DNA of 64,000 nt. Source: Isoetes taiwanensis (taxonomy: Eukaryota; Streptophyta; Lycopodiopsida; Isoetales; Isoetaceae). Below are positions 55,806-64,000 of this stretch, piece by piece. Both the position numbers and the translations under genes were made by a program. How positions within the stretch are numbered: position 1 is the stretch's first letter; the number at the start of each line of letters is the position of its first letter. The stretch is from contig JAJEKV010000020.1 of NCBI GenBank assembly GCA_021234155.1, positions 6,618,563-6,682,562 of the forward strand. Direction: 5' to 3'. The notes below the pieces were generated by a model. The model searched no databases. It was given only the letters and a program-made list of their open reading frames with translations, and was not told the DNA's origin.

Positions 55806-56570
55806 GGTCGTGCTTTGATAATAATTTTTAAGGAATGTGGATTGATTGAGCTTAGATGGATTGATTGAGCAAGGGGAGTCACGTGGCTATGGTTCCTTGT
55901 CAATGAATATTAACTAGGAAAATACAAAAAATGTTCCTCAAAAATATTTTTCGACACTTGGCGCGCATGCACTGGAACATCAAAGAATCTCGAAGAATAG
56001 AATCAAAGTGTATGCATTATATATGGTTTGATAATGCATTATATATGGTTTGATAAAGAAAAGTGGGTATGTTCTCGACGAATATAGAATTTCATGGCAT
56101 CATATCAAAATCGATGGTTATCTCCTAACGGGACTTAAATACAATGAGATTACTATTTAAATGGACTGGACGTTCATGGGGACCAAAGATCTATGGACTA
56201 GCAACAAAACTTTATGAGAAAAAATATGAAACTTAATTGAATAAGGCAGCCCATGGACATAAAAGCCGATCTTACCTTATTTTATTATAGTCATGATTCT
56301 AAAAGTCAAGTCCCAATTTATACAATAGGACAAAGAAAATAGAACATTGTAAACTAGACATGATGTGATTGTATCAAGTTGGTTTCACTTCAATATGAGC
56401 CCATTTCATGGTCAAATTGGTCATAGATTTAGCAATCTAATCAAATGAATGTCGGAAGGTGGCCAATTGATATCCAACTTGTCTCAAAGATCAATTTGCA
56501 TGAAGATTGAAGACCTCTTGTAAAGAAGAAAAAAAAAACTATGCATTGATTCTGTGGTTTCATCCACTAG
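55806..56570. other. AT-rich DNA, no gene
   Basis: Only a 22-bp direct repeat (GCATTATATATGGTTTGATA at 56014 and 56036) and an A10 run near 56530. Nothing else recognised. Confidence 0.5.
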
Positions 56571-56625
56571 ATTTTTATGTGCCTCTATGCATATCCATTT
56601 ACATTTGCTTTCCTTATGGACAAGC
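56571..56625 (+). repeat. Direct repeat left of the rRNA fragment
   Basis: GCATATCCATTTACATTT and GCTTTCCTTATGGACAAGC match 57291-57350, which has four extra bases (ATTC). The repeat brackets the rRNA insert. Confidence 0.85.
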
Positions 56626-56831
56626 GTTGGCGACGTTGTCCTGGCCTTAATTGGCTGGGACGCCGAGCCGGCGCTGTTACTTTGAAAAAATTAGAGTGCT
56701 CAAAGCAGGCCTATGCTCTGAATATGTTAGCATGGAATAACGTGATAGGACCCCGGTCCTTTTCCGTTGGTCTTCGGGACCGGAGTAATGATTAATAGGG
56801 ACAGTTGGGGGCATTCGTATTTCATTGTCAG

Positions 56832-56863
<32 letters not shown>

Positions 56864-56871
56864 TACTGCGG

Positions 56872-56969
<98 letters not shown>

Positions 56970-57012
56970 TAGGGATCGGCGGATGTTACTTCGATGACTC
57001 CGCCAGCACCTC

Positions 57013-57107
<95 letters not shown>

Positions 57108-57131
57108 GCGGCTTAATTTGACTCAACACGG

Positions 57132-57170
<39 letters not shown>

Positions 57171-57299
57171 TTGAGAGCTCTTTCTTGATTCTATGGGTGG
57201 TGGTGCATGGCCGTTCTTAGTTGGTGGAGTGATTTGTCTGGTTAATTCCGATAACGAACGAGACCTCAGCCTGCTAACTAGCTACGCGAAGATTTTTCC
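56624..57299 (+). rRNA. 18S rRNA fragment (middle third)
   Basis: Contains conserved small-subunit blocks in the right order: CTGGCCTTAATTGGC, GAGTAATGATTAATAGGGAC, TTGGATTTATGAAAGACGAA, AGATACCGTCCTAGTCTCAA, GGAATTGACGGAAGGGCACC, TTGACTCAACACGGGGAAAC, GATTGACAGATTGAGAGCTC. This is roughly the middle 0.7 kb of the 1.8-kb gene. The open frames over it are spurious. ACTACTGCGGAAGC and GATGTTACTTCGATGACTCC differ from flowering-plant 18S, which suggests a seed-free plant. It is an isolated insert, not an rDNA array. Confidence 0.93.
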
Positions 57300-57350
57300 G
57301 TGCATTTACGCATATCCATTTACATTTATTCGCTTTCCTTATGGACAAGC
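57291..57350 (+). repeat. Direct repeat right of the rRNA fragment
   Basis: Second copy of the sequence at 56571-56625. It continues directly into LINE coding sequence, so it is probably part of the LINE target. Confidence 0.85.
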
Positions 57351-58480
57351 ATCCAACTTGACTAAACAAGGAACCATCAACATTGTCTTCCATTTTACAA
57401 CCACCATTAAGCCCCTCCGTCCTTTGGCTTTACTTTATCACATACATCCGTATCTTAATGCTTCTCCCTTTCTAAAGGGCTTGCTTGCTGCTTGGGACAC
57501 TGTCAAGTCTCTTTTCCATATCAATCCTAGGGTGTGTCTTCAGTTGTCTACTCCATGCTAGTAGATTCCTTTGCAGGACACTCCAGAGAATGTGCCTCTA
57601 GGCATTGGTGTTCATCTAAAAACACAACGACGATGGCTAGCAGCTGGCATAAGCACCATTGCAGCTTGGTGTGAGTCTGGTTATCTGTCATGGGAAGCAT
57701 TTAGAACAAAATTCTTGTTGTACAAATGGGATAGAGTAACTTGGACTCATATTGCCGCTTTGTTACCACTACCCCATATGGTAGCTTGTTTAGAGTGCGA
57801 ATGGTGCTAGCAGGTGGTAATTAGGTAATCCTCAATGAATGACAAGTGAAATAATAGGGTAGAATAGTAGGTGCAGGGTGCTGAAGAGAGTGCTGAGGCC
57901 GCGTTTTTTGCATGCCACCAGCATACCTTTGCCATGTATAGGGTTGCCATCAAGGTGTCAAGCTAGGGCGCTTTGTTTCTTCTGTTTATAAATTGCTTCT
58001 GCATTCTGAAAGCTTGCCTCTATCAAATAGGTGGCATCTTCAGGTCATTCAACCACAATGGAAAAGTGCTTGGACATGGGTATGGGATAAGTTGCTTCAT
58101 CCCAAAGTGGCAGTTCTATAATGGCAAGTGATCCATAGATGTCTCAGGGTCAACAGGTTGGTCCATAAAATTCATAATCGGATTTCAAAACTCTATCCTT
58201 TATGTAAGTGAAGGGCTGAGAGTATTGAGCTTCATTTTTTCTTATGTGAGCGGCTTTTGCAGGCATGGTCGTGGTTATTAACCCTATGGAACTTCTCATT
58301 CTAGCCCGCAAATTTTGCTCGCTATTGACCCTGATGCATGGCCCAAATTGTGGAAACAAGCTTCAATGGACAGGTTAAAGCTCTCAATGTAAAGCTTGAA
58401 CTTAGAGCATTATTGGATCAATTAAGAAAAAACATGATCTCGAATACTAACTGCAATGTAATTTATGATTCTGAATGCCC
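57350..58480 (+). mobile_element. Decayed LINE ORF2 C-terminus carrying the rRNA insert
   Basis: 57400-57561 reads LRPLALLYHIHPYLNASPFL and LKGLLAAWDTVKSLF. 57571-57780 reads LGIGVHLKTQRRWLAAGIST and IAAWCESGYLSWEAF, the thumb/connection region of plant LINE ORF2. In broken frames to about 58280 a terminal finger is readable (CEGAESIE-like, FFLCERLLQAWSW). Same clade as the 2.5-kb LINE. The 3' tail is not identified. Confidence 0.75.
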
Positions 58481-59460
58481 CGAAAAGTAATAGAATTAAG
58501 GATAAAGATTTTTCCAAAGATTGCCCTCAACACTTGCTATTGATATTAAACTCCAAATACAATGGGATAAGCAAGGTTATAGCTTCAAATAGGGTAGTTT
58601 TGATTGAGCCGAGATTGTTATTATTTACTATGTCCTAAAAAGGCAACAGTTATGATGCACGTGTTGTGTACGAATCTAATTTCTGGAAGGAGTCAGATAC
58701 CGTTTGTTGGTTGATGAAGAGGTTTATAGCACTTTTAATAAGCAGCAAAACCTGGCAGGAATAATGCCATGAGTGCAAGCTATAACCTCGGTGAACTGCT
58801 TGTTAGCAGCAAATTGAAGGGTTGCACTGTTGCAAGAAAGGGTGATCATAATTTACATATGTGGTTCAGTAGTTTTTATACTTGGCCATACCTATGTCTA
58901 GCTTTTTTTTTTCTTGATTGTGTGTGCAATATGGCAACATCTTGTCCTGCAGTGGTGTGTTGGCATCGTGGCCATTGTAAGGTGCCTATTGAATAAAAGC
59001 ACATTTAAGAACGAGATTGTGTCTAAGCTTGGGAGCAGCTTCTCTTTGATTCCGTTTATTGCAGTGGTGGTAAGGCCATGATAATTGGACGCATTACGCA
59101 GGCATTGTGCACTCTTTTGGCAATGTTTGACAATACTTCCTCTCGGTCAACTCTTTTTCTTCCATGTCATTCTTAGGTCAACTCTTTTTCTTCCATGTCA
59201 TTCTTATTCACAAGGCGAGTATAAGAATTGGCTCATATTTCTTCAAAATTGTAAGTGACCCTTTGATTTTAAGCAGGGCATCAATATTTATGTACTTATG
59301 AATATACTGCGGCAATGATGGAACAAGAACAACACCAAGGAGACACCCATAGTCTACACTCATCTCCAGTTAGTTTTGCAACTACAGGTTTAAGTGGTCC
59401 ATAGTCTACACTCATCTCCAGTTAGTTCTGCAACTACAGGTTTAAGTGGTCCAAGTTCGC
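58480..59460. repeat. Anonymous DNA with two short tandem duplications
   Basis: 59147-59209 holds a 32-bp unit twice (GGTCAACTCTTTTTCTTCCA). 59339-59450 holds a 53-bp unit twice (CATAGTCTACACTCATCTCC). The 75-codon open frame at 58769-58996 is unrecognised. Confidence 0.6.
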
Positions 59461-59639
59461 TGGCATGCGTCACAAAAGGCCATGGTGTACGTCCCCAAGG
59501 ATGCTTCTTGATTATGAGGTGAATTTTATTTCCATTTCCTTTATCTCAATGGATTTACCTCAATGGATACCTCAATGGATGAAGAAAATACAATATGTTG
59601 TCATCCAAATTAGTGGATCGACAATGAATATTAAAGCCT

Positions 59640-59945
59640 TCATGACTTTTTGTTGGCCATAATGCCGAATAGTATCCGAGAAGTGTCTTTGCTGAATATT
59701 GAACAGGGGAAAGAACTTGTGCCCATGATGACATTCAAGGATGAGACAATAAAAAAGCAGCAAAAACGAGCAGTCAGAATCAATCCATAGAAATTGGCAA
59801 AATTGAATGTAGACGAGGTAGCATGGGCAGGAGCACGAGCGAAGGAAAATTCGTCAATATTTTGTGCAATAGCAAATGATTCTTCAATAGTGACAGAGAC
59901 TGACAATCCAAGAGGAAACATGATTTTGCTTCAGTCAATTTAAAA
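59640..59945 (+). pseudogene. Protein-coding fragment, unrecognised
   Basis: Plus strand from about 59660: SIREVSLLNIEQGKELVPMM, then TFKDETIKKQQKRAVRINP, a stop, KLAKLNVDEVAWAGARAKEN. The reading is polar and protein-like with a single in-frame stop, so a retroposed or captured gene piece is likely. Family not recognised. Confidence 0.4.
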
Positions 59946-60124
59946 GATACTCTCTTTAATGAAGGCTGTCAAAGCAACAAGCCTCTATTGACACTGATGA
60001 TATTATAGCCCCTCTTCAAAGAGAAGAAAGTACATTTTGGCCTAATGACAGTGCTACATGCTCCGGTTAGATCACTTATGGTTTTATCCACATCCATATC
60101 TCCAGAATAATATGGAGATATCTT

Positions 60125-60213
60125 TTGAAGGTTAGAGTGAAGAATGCGACTTTGAAGATTAGAGGAATAATTCCTCTAATCTTCAAAGTCGCATTCTTCA
60201 CTCTAACCTTCAA
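60125..60213. repeat. Perfect 89-bp palindrome (44-bp arms, 1-nt centre)
   Basis: 60125-60168 is the exact reverse complement of 60170-60213 around A60169. Every one of the 44 pairs matches on inspection. Confidence 0.97.
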
Positions 60214-60310
60214 TTGCTTTCAGACATATTTTTAAGCCCCTTTTGTATCTTATGTCAATTGCATAAGCTTTTTGCCAGAAGTGTTGCATGCCAAATCTTA
60301 ATAGATGGTG

Positions 60311-60590
60311 TTCAAGCGTTAATCATTTAAATAAATCAGTTAATCAGGTAAATAAATCAGACATTGACCATTCAAGCATGGTATACAATAGGCCATTTAT
60401 CAAGGGACCCATTTGCCAATAGTGTATTCAATTTTTGCAACTTTTGAATGTTCAAGCGTTAAATCATTTAAATAAATCAGTTAATCAGGTAAATAAATCA
60501 GACGTTGACCATTCAAGCATAGTATACAATAGGCCATTTATCAAGGGACCCATTTTGCCAAATAGTGTATTCAATTTTTGCAACTTTTGA
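60311..60590. repeat. 140-bp tandem duplication
   Basis: Copies start at 60311 and 60451 with TTCAAGCGTTAA and differ at few sites. Directly followed by the end motif at 60610-60645. Confidence 0.9.
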
Positions 60591-60609
60591 ATTACTGGTT
60601 TTAAGTAAA

Positions 60610-60645
60610 GAAAAATGTTTGCGGTGGCCGCAATAAATTTCTTGT
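60610..60645 (-). repeat. CAAGAAA end motif, inverted copy
   Basis: AAAAATGTTTGCGGTGGCCG then CAATAAATTTCTTGT. Its reverse complement lines up with the motifs at 21125 and 54771. Confidence 0.75.
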
Positions 60646-61080
60646 AATGTTTTATTATATTTGCAAGCACAATCACAAAGATTCAATAACAAAATAAAAT
60701 ATGCACGCTTTTCAATGAATTACTAAACAAAAGAAAAGATAACTCTAAACCAACAGAAACTCCAAAGATCCAGAATGCTCAAGATCGCTCCATTCAGATG
60801 ATCGCTCGCCGAGTTATGACGTTTCAAAGTTTGCCCTTTTTTATACCATTTGCTTTTTCTAAAATTAGAACAATATCCTCTCCTTTTCAATTATAGGAAA
60901 TATCTTCCTATTCTTACAAACTCTTATCTAGTTTATCTCCTCTAATTATAACTCTGCTATTCTAGTTCAGATATTCCCTCTATATTCCTCAGATATCTAC
61001 CACACCTTAGTATAAACACCGTATTCAATTTGTTTCCCAATCATTGCAATTCTTTTAAATATTCCTGACCTAAGGTTAAG
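60646..61080. other. AT-rich DNA, no gene
   Basis: Nothing recognised between the end motif and the LINE. Confidence 0.5.
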
Positions 61081-63340
61081 AATAAAAATCATTTACTTAC
61101 CCCTCAACCCCCTAGGTGTTACAAATACGTAGGTACAAATGTTAGCATTAAAAAACAAGATGGATATATTATTTCAACATCTCCTGCCACTAGAGTAATG
61201 GATGAAGGTTTTTGCAAAGAGCCCGGATGACAAGTTTTGTTTGCTCTTTGAAAAATGGAGAAAGGAAAAACCCCAAGTCCAGACAACTCCCCTCCTGAAT
61301 TCTTCCTTACTTTTTGGTGCATTATGAAGGAAGGATTTCATGAATTTTCATTAAAGATGCTTGGATGGCATGCTCTCTATATTCTGCATTTCAATTTCGG
61401 CCTTACAACTCTTATCCCCAAGTTTAACTCAAAATCATAGGTTATGGGAAGCTATCTCTCTTACCAATACAACTTACAAGATTATAGCTAAGATGTTGGC
61501 CCTAAGAATCATGATTAATTTTCAGGAAAATATCAATCCTTGCAATCAACCTTCTTATCTGGTAGATATATTTCTGATAACTACATTGATGCCAGTGAAT
61601 CTATCTATTGGAATCGACTATAAAAACAGGGTTGTTTACTTCTTAAGTTAGACTTCAAAAGAGCTTTTGATACCATTAGATGGGATTTTCTAGAGAGAAC
61701 TCTTGCCCAAATTGGCAATTATTCCCTCTTTGATTAGGAAAATCGTTGTCTTCAAGAATTTGGGTTCTTCTAGTCAAATAGTAAATGGTTCCTCCTGTTA
61801 GGAGAGGGGGTAGGTAAGACAAAGGTGCACTCTGGTCCCCTGCTTGTTCCTTTGTGTAGCTGAATGCTCAATAGGATGGTTTTTTTCTCCAACGATAGAA
61901 TTTGATCTAAGGTCTTCTGATGCCAGGCGTAGACCAGCAACTCATTATTCTGCAATATGTAGATGATATATGTACCCAAATCTATTTTTTATCTATTTAT
62001 ATTGCTAATAGAACCACTTATAATAACCTTTCGAGAGATTCTCTTTGAGGTGCTATATGCATTTTGTTAGATGGCAGGAGATCACTCAAGCAAAGAAAGA
62101 AATTGGTTCAGGTTTTAAATCCCTTTATAAGCAAAGTTAGGCCATGTAAGCCAAATATATTTTGAAGGCTATTAACAGCTCGCACTCCACAACAATGCAA
62201 TTCATCAGACATTGGCTAAATATTAGTAAATCATTGGGCATATATAGGTATGCCCATATACTCCCTGATTCTGTATATTATTAAATGTGTCACAAACACT
62301 TCCCCTCTTTTGAGAAGATTCTTTACTGCATGGATGGAAGAGGCAGAAGGTTTTGACCACAAGGAAATTAACTTTGATAGTGCTACTTTCTCCTTCTTCT
62401 AGTCTCCTATCGGTGTCAAGAGAACGAGGTTTGCTAGGCCATCAATCATCCACGATTATAGAAAAAGTGAAAAGCTGCAGGGGTTACTCAATTGCAACAC
62501 CTATAGAATAGAAAGAAGTGGAAAGATTGGGAGGAAATCTCATAGATAATGGATGGCAAAAGAATAGATAAGCAAATCTATGAAGTCATTATTAAGGTTG
62601 CTCACATTCAAAGAGAATATACCGCTCGAGGATCCCTAACTGGCAGATTAAGATCCTAATACATAAAGTTGCTATAAGATACAACTTGATTGCCCCCACT
62701 GAATCTCTTACTCATCCACATCATTTTATTGGGATTTTAAGTAATGCTTGGAGGTCTTATATCCAACCTAGAATGCAAGCCTTTATTTGGAGATGTCTTT
62801 GTCAAGCTATTCCTATAAACCAACTCATGTATGACAGATGAAAAAATCAATTAGATACTATACCCCCTCAATGCAAACTTTATGGCACAACTCGAAAACT
62901 GTCTTTGTCCAAAAATCAGGGACTTTTGGAGGTGGCTTGGCAATTATTTAAGAGAAAAAGTGTATAATGTTGGAAATTGGGCAAATCCTATGGACCTATT
63001 AAAAAGGCTCAAATAGATTTCTACACATGAGTAAGGCAAACAATATACTGGGTCATTTGGAAGCACTAGAATAGAGTCAATTATTCTAATAAAAGAGTTG
63101 ATGTTACCTAGGTCAAGTTTCCCTTTCAAATTAAACTGTCTAAAATTGCTATAGCTTATAAGAATAAGCTCCAAGAAAAAGCGAATAGAAGTTGGCCTAT
63201 CATTCGCAAACATGAGGTTTACTTTAATGTTTTTGCATGCAATGATATGTCGCTTATCAATGATCACTTTGTGATGTTTAGAAATGCTGCTAGCTTTAAC
63301 ACTACGGATGAATTGTAAGCCCCAGTTTGAGGATCTCTCA
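61080..63340 (+). mobile_element. Decayed LINE ORF2 (RT plus C-terminal region)
   Basis: Plus strand, mixed frames: KGKTPSPDNSPPEFFLTFW (61261), GLTTLIPKFNSKS (61400), ISLTNTTYKIIAKMLALRI (61460), a DFKRAFDTIRWDFLERTLAQ stretch (61655-61710), QYVDDICTQI with the catalytic aspartates (61951-61980), then a long decayed thumb and a WKLGKSYGPIKKAQIDFYT-like terminal part near 62970-63020. Many stops and frameshifts. Neither end is defined. Confidence 0.75.
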
Positions 63341-64000
63341 GCGTATGCAGCAGCCATGAAGATCATTCTGAATGAGCATTTATGATAGCCAATGAGTTGA
63401 TGAACATCAAACCCTTTTTGCTCAATGGATATCATATCTTCTTGTTAGATAGGTTCTTGTTTTGCTATGACACGCTGCTTATAGAGAGGCAATTTCTGCA
63501 GTTCAGGGACATGTTTTATTATAAAAAAGCCAAGCATGATGTGCAAGGAGAAGCATGATCTTCTTTTTCGACATCCCTCTGCTCTGATATTTTGTCTTTC
63601 CTTCAGATTGGGTAGACATTGGTTGGCAGGTTGACACGGTTCCCACATATTATGATTGACGATGAAGATAAGCTAGATCCTGATTTTTTTTTTTGCTACC
63701 TGACCTAAATTAGCAGACATGGTATGTTATATTTTAAGACATGGTGTATTGTGTCTTTTGTTTACGCTCTATTGTTTAAAGACATGAGAGATTACTATCA
63801 ATTTAGAATGCTTTATGTTTTTCACTTGTTAATTTTGTATGGTATTCTATGGTTCAATAATTTGCAGCAATGGACTTCAATGGATGGCCTCATATTCCGA
63901 TATCATTTCAATTCTTACGGCTCATTGGATCGATGTACTTGGGTTTGATTCCTGAGAAGCATATTTATATTTGTATCAATAAATTTGAAGGCCATTGTTT
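63341..64000. other. No gene recognised
   Basis: AT-rich. The 74-codon open frame at 63724-63948 and the minus-strand frames near 63.4-63.6 kb have no domain that I can name. Confidence 0.4.

Noticed and set aside
56577-57561. Open frames over the 18S fragment (56577-56795, 57193-57561)
   Set aside because: The sequence is rRNA up to 57299. Only the portion after about 57350 has protein (LINE) character.

Overview
This looks like nuclear DNA of a land plant, probably a seed-free lineage. The evidence is one intron-rich plant-type ABCG transporter gene, an 18S rRNA fragment with the plant sequence in which several positions are unlike flowering plants, Ty3/Gypsy and Copia remnants, and two kinds of non-LTR retrotransposon. 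The lineage call is an inference and is not decisive. Apart from the ABCG gene, almost everything is repeats or decayed mobile DNA, and most open frames are short and accidental. Layout: 0.4-0.8 kb is a 206-bp tandem duplication. 2.5-6.4 kb is a decayed plus-strand LINE whose reverse transcriptase is split by three tandem 437-bp repeats. 6.7-10.7 kb is a patchwork of a Copia-like LTR end, a second LINE type and Ty3/Gypsy pieces around a (CT)n tract. 11.4-15.2 kb is a complete-ended, gag-only LTR retrotransposon on the minus strand with 5-bp target duplications. 15.2-27 kb is mostly anonymous DNA with LINE tails, a tandem-repeat block and an organelle-type tRNA-Asn relic. 27.4-31.1 kb is a long LTR holding a nested LINE. 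The ABCG gene lies at 31.6-36.1 kb on the minus strand: 11 exons, 669 residues, all splice junctions in phase, so it is probably functional. It encodes a half-size ABC transporter (nucleotide-binding domain first, then six membrane segments) of the ABCG11/12-like group, which exports lipids to the plant surface. Its leader has an ATG-TAA start-stop upstream ORF 16 nt before the start codon, and its signature motif reads LSKGE. Directly upstream, 36.8-45.0 kb has Helitron-like ends (TC...hairpin...CTAG between A and T) and contains a maze of direct and inverted duplications plus duplicated exon-like fragments. Next to it, 45.0-53.1 kb is an 8-kb higher-order satellite of seven units. Each unit has three 116-bp subrepeats, a tRNA-Glu-like box A/box B sequence on the minus strand, and a perfect four-module heat-shock-element consensus. 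From 53.1 to 60.6 kb come an 867-bp tandem duplication, three tRNA-derived 104-bp repeats, a 676-bp 18S rRNA fragment between about 50-bp direct repeats inside a LINE, and a perfect 89-bp palindrome. A CAAGAAA..TTA end motif recurs at several repeat boundaries from 21 to 60.6 kb. 61.1-63.4 kb is another decayed LINE. The best candidates for undescribed biology are the satellite (pol III boxes plus heat-shock-like elements), the Helitron-like fold-back structure, and the start-stop leader of the ABCG gene.
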